Positions 22,281 through 31,007 of a DNA stretch of 64,000 nucleotides are shown piece by piece; the first letter of the stretch is position 1, and each line of letters opens with the position of its first letter. The position numbers and the translations under genes were made by a program. Below the pieces are notes generated by a model. It saw only the letters and a list, made by a program, of their open reading frames with translations. It was not told where the DNA came from and did not search any database. The DNA is taken from the NCBI GenBank assembly GCA_009760855.2, contig WPIO01000040.1, positions 2,653,501-2,717,500 on the forward strand. The letters run 5' to 3'. This DNA comes from Cristatella mucedo. Lineage: Eukaryota; Bryozoa; Phylactolaemata; Cristatellidae.

Positions 22281-23180
22281 TTACTTTGAAATTTCTATTG
22301 TTGCAACTACATCAGTAATAATATTTACAGCATTTCTATTTTGATCACTTAATCCTATTCTAAAACTACTTATTGCATCTATATCACCACGTGTTGGTAG
22401 ATATAATACATTAGGAATATGTAGATCAACCTTTTCACCAGGATTAATATCATCAATATCAATAACATATAAAGATCTACATTGTTCTAAGAATCCTTTT
22501 CTTCTTTCTACATAATTCTTAAAAGGATCAACTACGTCACAATCAACACTTATCCATCTTATTCCTTTATTATCTGGTAATACCATTTCATTCCATGCTT
22601 TAAAAATACCAGCAAAATACATCGCTGTTTCCAATGCTTCGTATGGTGTTCCACCAACAAGAGCAGGATCAAATGTTCCTTGTTGATTTGAATTGAAACC
22701 AAGAGTATCACCAATTGAATTTGTAACACTAGCACTACTTCCAAGTAGAACAACATAATCACCAACTACTTGCATTAATATTCTATCATCTGTATCAACA
22801 CTAAATTTTATACCTGAACTATTTCTTATAGTTGTATCATAAAAAGCAGTGACTGTAGATGTTGATGTTGATCCATTTTGAGCAGCAATAGTTTTTGGTT
22901 GAGTTTCTGATAATGCTTCATTTAGAGCAGCGGCTATTGTATTTGAATCATAATAACCAGAAGCAATCGTAATATATGCATTACTTGCGTCGGTCATAGA
23001 GCATTTAAACCAAAGTTTATCATTTACATCTTTAAACAAATTTAATATTGCTTTATTAGTATAAGTAAACTCTACTATTCGTAATCTAATTTTATTATAA
23101 CCTGGATCATATTTTAGCATAAGCGGTGGTGATAATGTTTTTGATTCTGAACTACTTGTTCCAGTTAATCTTATCGACAT
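22281..23180 (-). CDS. Candidate penton / minor capsid protein (299 aa), intact
   Basis: One of the longest undamaged genes of the element. It is strand-rich with few charges in the core. Motifs include GYYDSNTIAAALNEAL (about residues 74-89), RILMQVVGDYVVLLGSSAS (about 132-150) and TNSIGDTLGFNS (about 152-163). This is followed by a conserved-looking C-terminal half with RSLYVIDIDDINPGEKVDLH. The YYD-x8-LN...LGF pattern recurs in Polinton-type structural proteins that I know only as uncharacterised or penton-like. The position next to the capsid gene agrees. Start ATG at 23180 follows 9 bp after the upstream gene's end. Structural role is likely; penton identity is a guess. A structure prediction showing a single jelly roll would settle it. 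Confidence 0.6.
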   Translation of the reverse strand: MSIRLTGTSSSESKTLSPPLMLKYDPGYNKIRLRIVEFTYTNKAILNLFKDVNDKLWFKCSMTDASNAYITIASGYYDSNTIAAALNEALSETQPKTIAAQNGSTSTSTVTAFYDTTIRNSSGIKFSVDTDDRILMQVVGDYVVLLGSSASVTNSIGDTLGFNSNQQGTFDPALVGGTPYEALETAMYFAGIFKAWNEMVLPDNKGIRWISVDCDVVDPFKNYVERRKGFLEQCRSLYVIDIDDINPGEKVDLHIPNVLYLPTRGDIDAISSFRIGLSDQNRNAVNIITDVVATIEISK

Positions 23181-23189
23181 TTTCTTATA

Positions 23190-23426
23190 TTAAACTTCAA
23201 TAATTTCTATAATAACTGTAACTTTTTGAGAATTAAAATATATTAACTTTAGATCTTGATCAGTAACAATAATTTCAATATCAGAGATAGAATCACTTGT
23301 AATATTATGATATTCAATAGTATTTGGTTCATAAGTCATTTGTTCCCAAGGGTAGAAATTATAAGGGAAACTTCTTAGTACTTGTGTTTCTTTTCCATTT
23401 ATGAAACTAGTTTCACTAGCAACCAT
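23190..23426 (-). CDS. Small structural-type protein (78 aa)
   Basis: Intact ORF from ATG at 23426, ending 9 bp before the candidate penton starts. It has an acidic, strand-rich C-terminus of the form ISDIEIIVTDQDLKLIYFN followed by SQKVTVIIEIIEV. The phrase I-x-I-x-x-T-D-Q-x-x-x-x-I-x-F-N resembles the end of structural proteins in related elements. It may be the separated C-terminal domain of a larger capsid-associated protein. No enzyme motif. Function not assigned. Confidence 0.55.
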   Translation of the reverse strand: MVASETSFINGKETQVLRSFPYNFYPWEQMTYEPNTIEYHNITSDSISDIEIIVTDQDLKLIYFNSQKVTVIIEIIEV

Positions 23427-23439
23427 ATTTCAACTTACA

Positions 23440-24056
23440 AGTATAAGATCTATATAAGAAACATAAACTTTATTTTCAGAAATAATCTTAGTTTTAGGTG
23501 TGCAAACAGCAGGTGTAATATCAGGATACATCTTAGCAAAGTCAGCAGCTGAAAGTGTTGTATAAGCAGCAACAGTAAATCCTAGAATAGTAGAAATAGT
23601 AGATTTACTTGCAAGGAATGACCAACCAACAGGTAATTTAATCCATGAGTTAGAAGTTGCAGAATCAATAACTATTTGAAACTTATCTGTTGCTGCTCCT
23701 GGTTGAGTAATAGAATTAATAATAGTATCAGCAATACCTGTGTTTACATCATCTGTTACAGCACCATATATTCCAGGTCTTATTATTACAGTTTGTCCCG
23801 ATCTTCCAGCGACTCTATAACAAAAGTATTATTGTTTTCTAACGTATTTCTAATAGAATTAGCTCCAATGAATTTCTTAAAACAGATCATAAAGTTTTTA
23901 CCTCTTAGTAATATTGGTGTATTAACGTTAGTCTTTATAGGATTAGTATTACCAGTTATATTAAAAACATATCCTTCTTTACTTGCTTGACTAGATTTTC
24001 TAATACTTTCAACACTCTTTGATATATCATTAACACTCTTTTTAACAAGTCCCTCA
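23440..24056 (-). pseudogene. Degenerate minus-strand element gene
   Basis: Coding-like sequence runs from about 24056 leftwards (a frame with EGLVKKSVNDISKSVESI and then KNFMICFKKFIGA). It is lost by frame changes near 23820, after which other frames continue to about 23440. The plus-strand frame at 23676-23990 looks like a shadow of this gene. The product is unknown. The position among structural genes suggests a virion-associated protein. Confidence 0.4.
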
Positions 24057-24082
24057 TTTTTATATATTATATAAAAGATTGT

Positions 24083-24385
24083 TTATTTTTTCAATGTATT
24101 TCCTTGGAGTTTTCCTTGATTTAGCTTTAGGTAATCAACAGCAGAACTTGTTGATGAGATTACACCTCTATTTCCAGCAGCAAGTTCACGAAGCCATAAA
24201 TCAAGTTTATCAACTACTTCTTTTTCAGCTTTCACAATCAATGGAACCATCTCTACTCCTTGTCCAACTGCTTTTGGATTGAATTTCTCTCCAAGATAAT
24301 CAACAATCTTACTTTCATTTATTGTTCTTTTTGGTTTAGAATATAATTCAGTATGAATATTGAAAAGACCTCCTTCATACTTCAC
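24083..24385 (-). CDS. Hypothetical element protein (100 aa)
   Basis: Intact ORF from ATG at 24385, stop near 24083, directly upstream of the degenerate gene at 23440-24056. It is mixed-charge and probably helical (KAEKEVVDKLDLWLRELAAG). No membrane segment, Cys pattern or catalytic motif. Family not recognised. Reading direction and spacing fit the same transcription block as the capsid genes. Confidence 0.5.
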   Translation of the reverse strand: MKYEGGLFNIHTELYSKPKRTINESKIVDYLGEKFNPKAVGQGVEMVPLIVKAEKEVVDKLDLWLRELAAGNRGVISSTSSAVDYLKLNQGKLQGNTLKK

Positions 24386-24457
24386 TCCTTGTTACTTTCA
24401 GCAAGGCTATCTACTACTGCTTCCCTCAACTTTTTAGTCGTCTTACCTTTAGTGATA

Positions 24458-24930
24458 CTATAAGGATGTCTTCTTTTCACGCTGTGGAACAGGTTCTATA
24501 ATAGAAGCCTCAATTGCAATAGGTTCACTGATTCTTGCTTTAACTCTTTTTCGTTTTGGAGTTCCTGTAGAAGGATTGACATTAAGGATTTCAGAATAAA
24601 ATTTTTGAGTATCCTTAAGAAGTTTAATCGTTTCATCGTTAGGAGCTTTTGTAATTGCACCACTCATTATACCAAGAGCTTTTTTTTGGATCCTTTTCAT
24701 TGAAGGCAGTAACAGCTCTTGAAAATGCTCTTGAAATATCTGGTGTTGATTTCTCTTCAATAGCTCTCTTTGATTCACCTAATACTCTTTGTACTTCTTC
24801 ATTAAATTATATCATATTTTTAAACTGGTCTCTTTAATCTAAATGCATAATATTCATCAAGCTTTTTTTGTCTCCATATTCAATAACATCATAACCCAAC
24901 GCTTTTTGTACTTCTTCGGGCTGTTTCATT
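24458..24930 (-). pseudogene. Hypothetical element protein, frameshifted
   Basis: A 106-codon frame (24778 to 24458) begins with a Gln-rich helix and ends with a basic Pro-containing tail (PKRKRVKARISEP) that resembles a nuclear-localisation signal. Coding-like sequence extends upstream to about 24930 in another frame (EEVQKALGYDVI-type), so the gene is longer and broken near 24700-24780. Function unknown. It lies between the ATPase and the 100-aa gene. Confidence 0.45.
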
Positions 24931-24948
24931 TAAATGGCAAGTGATGGT

Positions 24949-25873
24949 CTAACTATTTTTTAGTTTATTAATAACAACATTACCATAATTATCAGTTGAT
25001 TTTTCTAATGCACGTTCATTCAATTCATGTTCTACTCGATCTCTTGCTTGCATTTCTGCTTCAATTCTTTGTATCTCTTGAGCATTATCAAGTATTCCAG
25101 CAACACGTAAGCTTTCTAAATTGGTAAGTTTATTCTCTAAATCCATTGCTTCTTGAACACTTCCTCTGTAAGGTTTGTTTTTACTTGCGTATATTTTTCC
25201 ATTAACAATAGCTATTAATTGTTTGCCTGTATTATCAACAGACCAGAATCTTCCTTTTGATTTAGTTTTAGTTAGATCAAAAACAAAATAATTAAATCTA
25301 TTTATAGTACACTAGTTAACCCATTCTTTAAACATTTTCTTATCTATATCACCAAAATATGAATTACGAATGTACTCTATATCAGTATTATTATGTTTAA
25401 AGATTATGATCATATTTATATTGTTTCCTATTTCTCTTCTACGAATATTGGCAAATCCTTGTGCAAGATAAAATATGTTCAATGATTTATGTCTACCTCT
25501 AGTAAAATAATCTAATATCTTAGATTGATCTTCTGTCATCAAATCATCTAATACAACAACATTCTTACAATTCTTATAAGAATCCACTTCTGACATATTA
25601 TCAATTCCATTAACCCAAACATAAGCTATATCGTGGTCTTATGTCAATGACTAAATATAAACCACGATATAACTTTTGATCTAAACTTGAAACAATGATT
25701 GTACATGTATCACAATTGAGCATTACATGAAATATCCAATTCATTACTAGCTGTGATTTACATGTTCCACCTGGTCCAAGAACCAATGCTCTAATAGGAA
25801 CTTTAGGTAATGGTTCTTTATGTCCAGTATCTACATCTTGTCCAAAATTAAAAGCTCTAACTTGCAACGACAT
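24949..25873 (-). pseudogene. FtsK/HerA-type genome-packaging ATPase, broken
   Basis: Would pump the genome into capsids. The N-terminal piece (25873 to 25610) carries Walker A (ALVLGPGGTCKSQLVMN). After a frame change near 25620-25690 the second piece (25596 to 25312) carries Walker B (NVVVLDDLM, about residue 13), then a sensor-like stretch (NIFYLAQGFANIRR) and the IIIFKHNN segment typical of the A32/FtsK-like clade. An in-frame stop at 25312 interrupts the C-terminus, which stays recognisable to 24949 (IEAEMQARDRVEHEL). Walker A reads GPGGTCKS, with Cys before the Lys. It is a hallmark Polinton gene on the same strand as capsid and PLA2 genes. Confidence 0.85.
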
Positions 25874-25919
25874 TTTTTTCTATATTATAATAGATATGGA
25901 AATTTATTGTTGAAGTGTA

Positions 25920-26762
25920 AAAACAAACTGATACAATTCATGAAGAATATGTTGAAATAGATAGTACGAAAGGAACGAGAGGAATGCTTAAAAGGTGCTA
26001 TTTGCACTATTTGTGATAGTAAGAAGTCAAAGTGTGTTAGGTTGAGATCTTGTGCAGGTAGATTATATCCAAGTAAAGGTGCAGGTAGATTAACTCATGG
26101 AAGAGGTGTAGTATCTGATAACTTGAATAGTTTAATAGAAAAGATATCAAAAAGTAAAGGATAGATAAAAAGGTGCAGGTAGATTATCTCCTAGTGGTAA
26201 AGGTGTTGTAAATGATAAATTTAATAGTTTAATAGAAAAAAGAGTAGTGAATCACTAAAACCTTTACCAGCTATCTTTGCATCAATATCAAATGATCTTA
26301 GTAAAAAATTCTCAGGTAGTGCTAAAAGGTATGCTGGTGGTTGTGCAGAAGATAAGCTTGCAGAGCTTAAAAAACCATTGACAAACTAAAAAAAAATTAA
26401 AATCATCCCCGTTAACAGATATAGAAATAAATAATTATATAAAAGAATTAGGTATAAAGAATTTTAGAGGTGTCTTTGCAAGAGATGAACTAATGAAACC
26501 ATTAAAGAATGAATGTCTTATTTGTAATACTGGTGATTCTCAAAAAGCAATATATCACTTGGTAGCACTTAGGATCAAAATGTGCTTACTTTGATTCATT
26601 TGGTGCTCCACCAATGCCTGAAGTAATAAATTATTTTGGTGTTATACCAACATTTCAGACATTTAAGCTACAAGAATACGATCAAACAGATTGTGGAAGA
26701 AGGTGCTTAATCTTCTTAAAACTAATGCAAGAATCAGATTTTGGAACGACAATTGAATTATA
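25920..26762 (+). pseudogene. Adenain-like cysteine protease with upstream Gly/Arg repeats, broken
   Basis: Plus-strand gene opposite to the ATPase. The C-terminal half (about 26400-26762) shows the adenovirus/Ulp1-type maturation protease order: a conserved start (INNYIKELGIKNFRGVFARD), a His region (AIYHLVA, near 26555), an acidic residue in YFDSFGAPP (near 26595), and the Gln/Cys region YDQTDCGRRCLIFL (near 26680-26720). A frame change near 26565-26570 separates the His from the rest. Upstream, 25980-26390 holds basic Gly-rich repeats with GAGRL three times and a 68-bp direct repeat, broken by stops (26163, near 26256, near 26388). The upstream part may be a separate core/packaging protein. 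Inactive. Confidence 0.75.
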
Positions 26763-26798
26763 AATTTAATTTAAACATTTTCTTTTCCTTGTATAGAA

Positions 26799-27119
26799 AT
26801 GGATAACAAAAAATTCGCAGTGCTTGAAAACTCTTCTATTGTAATTCCTAAAGGAAAACCAGCACGTGTTCATATTGAAGAGAAAATTAGTAAGGATTTT
26901 AAACCTTACTCAAATGCATGAATTTTTATCACTGAAGATATGAGACCTGATCTAGAAGATATTGCTAATAGAGCTAGTATGAAACTTGAATACAGTGATT
27001 ATGATAAGTCCTCAACTATTGGTCGTTCAACTATTGGTATAAGGATTGTATTTGGAACTAAACCAAGTATATTCTTTGATCAAAAGAACAAACAAATTAA
27101 ATTCGGTAGTGTTGAATAA
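26799..27119 (+). pseudogene. Hypothetical protein, 107 codons with one internal stop
   Basis: An ATG frame from 26799 to TAA at 27117-27119, interrupted only by TGA at 26919 (codon 41), where the frame stays coherent on both sides (PKGKPARVHIEEKISKDF before, EDMRPDLEDIANRASMK after). The strand-rich C-terminus has an FGTKPSIFF motif. Function unknown. Its stop overlaps the next start (TAATG), showing tight gene packing. Confidence 0.5.
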
Positions 27120-27274
27120 TGTTGAGTGCTGAAATAATTCAAAAATTTGGTAATGACTTTGCAGTTACTGGTATTCTAGATGGAGGTTATGTAACTAAAG
27201 ATACTTGTAATTCAGAAGAAAGACTTAATATTAGATTGAAGCCTGAACAAGGTAAAGTTTATGCTGCAGATTAA
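27119..27274 (+). CDS. Small hypothetical protein (51 aa)
   Basis: Starts at the ATG overlapping the previous stop (TAATG at 27117-27121) and ends at TAA 27272-27274. The overlap and the open frame are the main reasons to call it. The sequence is mixed-charge, with GNDFAVTGILDGGYV. No family recognised. Confidence 0.45.
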   Translation: MLSAEIIQKFGNDFAVTGILDGGYVTKDTCNSEERLNIRLKPEQGKVYAAD

Positions 27275-27351
27275 AAACAAAGTCAAAGTATGTTTAACCC
27301 TGCTGATAATTAGATATATAAAAAACACAAACATATAAAACAAAACAAAAA

Positions 27352-27900
27352 TTAGATTAGTCTTAATATCTTGTTTCTACTTATAGATAACATCTTATCG
27401 ACTAGATTCTTTGCATAATGTGTTACCTTACTTATACTTAATGGATTACTTACTTTATCTTTTAAGAAATCCATTGCAAAAGAACTGTCTAACATACCTC
27501 CTCCAATACCAAGTCCTAAACCGAGCTTTGCTTTTGCGCTCATGATCGCCGATACAGTTTTTGCGTCCTCTCTAACGTACGACTGTTGCCTTGGATCTAA
27601 TGCAATCCTAGCAGCACTTTCAGCAAGAACTAAATCTGATAAATTTCGTAATTCAGTTCTTTTTGGTTCAGGCATATTACTTGTCTCTGTGTAGTCATGA
27701 TCATGGATTAAAGTTCTAGCATCAAGATCATTGACTCCGGTATACCCCTCTTGCATTCTTTGAGTAAATTTTGTGCCTGGGCCAGAAATTGAATATTTTC
27801 CAGTATTGTTGAAACTTTCACCAGGAACAAACTCACTCTTTACACCTTTAGGAAGAGACGTGTGCATCTTACGATTGCCAGTAAGTTTATTTATTATATC
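27352..27900 (-). CDS. Phospholipase A2-domain virion protein (parvovirus VP1u-like fold)
   Basis: A 171-codon frame from ATG at 27867; the frame is open further upstream to about 27920 (ANRRQGFRLVDIIN), so the true start may be earlier. The Ca-binding loop SGPGTKF (about residues 28-34) is followed by the catalytic helix DLDARTLIHDHDYTE (about 47-61) with the His-Asp pair. This is the minimal PLA2 domain of parvovirus VP1 and of adintovirus/Polinton minor capsid proteins, which breaches endosomal membranes during entry. A Gly-rich stretch (KLGLGLGIGGGML) lies in the C-terminal third. The frame is intact with key residues visible; whether it is expressed is unknown. Confidence 0.82.
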   Translation of the reverse strand, partial: DIINKLTGNRKMHTSLPKGVKSEFVPGESFNNTGKYSISGPGTKFTQRMQEGYTGVNDLDARTLIHDHDYTETSNMPEPKRTELRNLSDLVLAESAARIALDPRQQSYVREDAKTVSAIMSAKAKLGLGLGIGGGMLDSSFAMDFLKDKVSNPLSISKVTHYAKNLVDKMLSISRNKILRLI

Positions 27901-27939
27901 GACTAACCTGAAACCTTGTCTTCTATTTGCTTTTAATTT

Positions 27940-28160
27940 TTAAAGACTTAAATTCAATTGTAATCCAGTATTATTACTTCTACTCTTTTCTATTCTTTTT
28001 ATTTGAGCTTGTGTAAAAAGAATAGGAATACTACCTGTTAAATCTGAGTGTTTCAAACGAATTGAGATAGGTTCTTTAGAGTTATGTATTTTTTTGTTTG
28101 ATGATCAGACAAAGTTAATTTTGTTTCATGATAACTCTTTTCTACATTTAATAAATTATT
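27940..28160 (-). pseudogene. N-terminal Polinton coat-type module upstream of PLA2 protein
   Basis: Minus-strand coding-like sequence reading toward the PLA2 gene. It has a polar segment of the form YHETKLTLSDHQTKK, then after a frame change ISIRLKHSDLTGS and IPILFTQAQIKRIEKS. The LT-x-x-Q-x-x-K-I pattern recurs in small basic virion proteins of Polintons (from memory). It ends about 20 bp before the open region of the PLA2 frame, so it may be its original N-terminus or a separate gene. One frameshift is visible near 28090. Confidence 0.45.
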
Positions 28161-28189
28161 TTAAAGACTTAGAAAACATAATTTAGAAA

Positions 28190-28707
28190 ATGTCAATGGA
28201 TGAAGTTGCTCAATTGAGAGAAAGGGCTAATGAATTATTAGATTTCAATCCTTATAGTGAAAAACTTACGTGGAAAACATCTCGAAAGAGTGTTGCTCGT
28301 GGAAAATGAGCTGGTTCAATCAATGAGACTACTGGTTATAGAATAATACAGATAGTTGAAAAAGCATACCTTTCCCATAGAATTGTTTGGTTAATAACTA
28401 CTGGTAAATTTCCACTTCACGAGTTAGATCACGTTGATAACAATAAACTAAATAATTGTTTCAATAATTTACGTGAGGGTACTCATTGTGGAAACCAAAG
28501 AAATAAAGGAAAACGTTGTGATGACACCTCAAATATTTTATTGGTTAATGCTTTGATTTGAAACTAAACAAATATAGATCATATATTCGAATAGATAAAC
28601 ATTTATATCACCTTGGATTTTTTGATAACCCTATTACTGCTGCTGAAACAAGAGATATGACAGCAATCCAATTACATTTGGAATTTGCTCGACTAAATTC
28701 CACATAG
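28190..28707 (+). pseudogene. HNH endonuclease with C-terminal AP2 domain, broken
   Basis: ATG at 28190. The N-terminal half has a cassette typical of phage/homing HNH enzymes (YSEKLTWKTS, then an in-frame TGA at about 28308, then AGSINETTGYRII). It also has the HNH core HRIVWLITTGKFPLHELDH with LDHVDNNKLNNCFNNLRE (28378-28470). After a frame change near 28550 an AP2-type DNA-binding module follows (KYRSYIRIDKHLYHLGFF, TAAETRDMTAIQLH) to TAG at 28705-28707. HNH-AP2 is the layout of homing endonucleases from phages and large DNA viruses. It stands on the plus strand among minus-strand virion genes, suggesting it came in as a selfish unit. Inactive because of the stop and the frameshift. Confidence 0.8.
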
Positions 28708-28721
28708 ACACTAACAGGAGA

Positions 28722-29128
28722 TAATAATAATAATAATAATAATAATAATGCACTTGATAAAGCGCCCTCAGAGAACTTAATGTCTCTCTAGGCGCTTTGC
28801 ATTTGCTGCAAAGTGAAATGCAATTGAATGGTAAGTAAAATCATGCTTGAAAAACAAACGAAGCGAATAATATGGTTAGGGTGACATGCACAGGGTCAGC
28901 ATGCAAATGTGGTTAGTGGCAGCATGCACAGTGTCAGCACGCATAAGCACATCAAGGACGAATCAGAGGGACCCACTAAATGCTGTCCTAAATAGGTGTG
29001 TTTTTAGGTTCCTTTTAAATGTGGTCAGGTCAGGGGATGTTCTGACGCAAGTCAGGAGGGAGTTCCAGGCTTTGGGAGCATACGAACTAAATGCACGGTC
29101 TCCAAAGAATTTAAGGTTTGTACGATAA
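28722..29128 (-). mobile_element. LINE 3' fragment inserted in the element
   Basis: (AAT)n at 28722-28749, then about 380 bp matching the copy at 491-890 almost base for base (tgcacttgataaagcgccctc, acatgcacagggtcagcatg, gttccaggctttgggagcat). The 5' truncation is at about 29128, in the last coding stretch. High similarity between copies suggests recent activity of this LINE subfamily, after the element had integrated. Confidence 0.9.
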
Positions 29129-29141
29129 ACTAGTTAGATAT

Positions 29142-29393
29142 TCAGACTTCTAATCTTTGCATCTTTGTTTTAAGTTCTGCTAGTAATTTTCTCATTTCTC
29201 TGTCTATTTCTTCTTGATTAGAACCTCTAGAATAAAGAATACTAAGCAACATAGCAGCTTCACTTTTATAGTCACAAACCTTTTTGCCACCAACTGTACT
29301 AGCTTCAACCTTTTTAATGGCATTCTTTATTTCTGGAGAATAATCAACTTCACCGTTCTTTACTAATTTTCTTCCATGTTTTGTATCGTCCAA
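29142..29393 (-). CDS. Hypothetical element protein (83 aa)
   Basis: Intact ORF from ATG at 29393, ending 14 bp from the LINE insertion. It is helical and charged, with a KKVEASTVGGKKVCDYKSE segment and a C-terminal coiled-coil-like helix (EEIDREMRKLLAELKTKMQ). Function unknown. It lies 8 bp downstream of the 131-aa gene on the same strand, as a likely co-transcribed pair. Confidence 0.5.
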   Translation of the reverse strand: MDDTKHGRKLVKNGEVDYSPEIKNAIKKVEASTVGGKKVCDYKSEAAMLLSILYSRGSNQEEIDREMRKLLAELKTKMQRLEV

Positions 29394-29401
29394 TCGATTC
29401 T

Positions 29402-29797
29402 CTACTTCACTATTCCGTACTTTCCCACTAAGATCAATATCAACTCCTTTTCTATCAATTCTACCATGTTATTCAAATCACTAAAAGCATTTCTCAGTCT
29501 ATCACTTTGTAATGTTAGAGCATCAATTCGTTGATCATGTGCATCCATTTTTGGTGCTTTTGCAGTGAACATTGTGTCATCTTTTGTTATCTTTTTTATT
29601 AGACTTGCAATTGTAACAGCAATTGAAATAGCAGCAGTTCCAGTGGCTCCAGCAGGAATAGCTATAGTTGAAACTAATGCGGGAATAGCAGGAAGAAAAC
29701 CTCCAGATCTTAGTTCTAGGAAATTCGTTGACCAAGATTTAGGATCTAATTGAGCAGCATCCCATTTAATTTCTTGACCAAAGACAATTTCACTCAA
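29402..29797 (-). CDS. Hypothetical protein with a hydrophobic Ala/Ile-rich helix (131 aa)
   Basis: Intact ORF from ATG at 29797. Residues about 33-67 form a long hydrophobic stretch (FLPAIPALVSTIAIPAG, then AISIAVTIASLI) that would insert in membrane, followed by a polar helical C-terminus (HDQRIDALTLQSDRLRNAF). Such a layout fits a virion membrane-active or membrane-linked protein, but no family is recognised. The interval 29798-30067 to its right is element DNA with no intact frame. Confidence 0.5.
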   Translation of the reverse strand: MSEIVFGQEIKWDAAQLDPKSWSTNFLELRSGGFLPAIPALVSTIAIPAGATGTAAISIAVTIASLIKKITKDDTMFTAKAPKMDAHDQRIDALTLQSDRLRNAFSDLNNMVELIEKELILILVGKYGIVK

Positions 29798-30067
29798 ATT
29801 TGGATTCCAATGCCACAGGTAATTATCTTCTTCTGCAGCAAGTAAATTAAATAAATGATTAAATTAAAACAATTACAATTAAATAACAATTAAATCATTG
29901 ATTTTGAGACCTATTTCTAAACTCTCAATCATCTTTTCTAATCCTTCTTTTTTTCTGTCATTGTCTTCCAAAACACTTGTCCATATTTTCCCGAAGAAAT
30001 ATCATCTACTATTTCTTTTATAAATAGACTTAGATCGAGTATTCCTGTAAATCCAGAAAGGTAATGT

Positions 30068-30735
30068 AATAATAATAATAATAATAATAATATTGCACTT
30101 GATAAAGCGCCCTCAGAGAACTTAATCTCTTTCTAGGCGCTGTAATGTAATGTATCTCCGTCTGTAACTCCACAAAGTCATAAAGACCGTGTGGGTGTTA
30201 CGCAGGAGAGTTTTGTATAGCGCACTCACAGCCTAAGCGGCTTTCGGTACGCATTCGGTAGCCAACAGACTTCGTCTCACGCAACAAAGAGAAAGTGGGA
30301 AGCATAGCAGAGTCAGGAGAGCAGTTGAGGTAGTGAGTAGCATTGAAGTAGCATCTCAGGACCACTAAAAAGGATGAGCCATAGTCGGCAGCAGGAGAGT
30401 AGATGTCGTTGCGTAAGAATTGTGGAAGCGAGTTCTACAGTCTAGGACCTGCAGAGCTAAAGCTTCTGTCGCCAACTGTCTGTAAGCGGAGGAATGGGAC
30501 AGCTAATTTATTGTCCACACAGGACCTGAGGGCGCGAACAGGCTGAAACTGGTGCAGCAGTTCAGCTAGGTATGAAGGAGCCAAGCCATGGCGGGCCTTG
30601 TGGGTCAGCGTAAGAACTTTGCTCTGTATCCTTTGCTCAACCGGCAACCATCATAGCTCTTTCAGCAGATGTGACACGTGCTCAAACCGCTGGGACTTGA
30701 AGACTAGCCTTGCAGCTATATTCATTGTCCGCTGA
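30068..30735 (-). mobile_element. Second LINE 3' fragment inserted in the element
   Basis: An (AAT)n run and LINE tail at 30068-30140 are followed by 3' UTR and the final coding stretch (30435-30647, HWLPVEQRIQ-type region, HQFQPVRALRSCVDNKLAV). It matches the plus-strand copy at 62695-63230 closely and belongs to a subfamily distinct from the 28722 copy. Its 5' end truncates the neighbouring element gene. Confidence 0.88.
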
Positions 30736-30983
30736 AGTAATCCACCTAAGACATTAGCACCAGCACCAACTGCTTTAAGAGATTGTAAAACTTTAGGTAC
30801 TAATGTTGCAATCTTTTCAGAAGCTGCTAATGATAATTTTGCAGCAATCTTTGGAACTAATTTTGTAATTGATTTTTTGTTAATATTTGTCGCAGTTTTA
30901 TCACCTTTTAATACTTCTTTAGTTGTAGAAACTCTTTTTTTTATATCTTCACCAACTTCTTTACCTCTTGCTTTTTTCATCAT
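30736..30983 (-). pseudogene. Basic/hydrophobic element protein, C-terminus cut off by LINE
   Basis: From ATG at 30983: a Lys-rich N-terminus (MMKKARGKEVGEDIKKR), then an amphipathic region (KSITKLVPKIAAKL, ATLVPKVLQSLKAVGAGA) up to the LINE junction near 30735. Beyond that, the frame reads LINE sequence. A basic N-terminus with a hydrophobic, Ala/Gly-rich second half recalls small virion core or membrane-active proteins. Function unknown. Confidence 0.5.
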
Positions 30984-31007
30984 ATATTATAAGTAATTGA
31001 AAAAGTA

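Noticed and set aside
23676-23990. 104-codon plus-strand frame in the element
   Set aside because: Low-complexity shadow of a broken minus-strand gene.
28550-28707. AP2 region as a host transcription-factor gene
   Set aside because: It directly follows an HNH core inside the viral element, the known homing-endonuclease layout, and its composition is AT-rich like the element.
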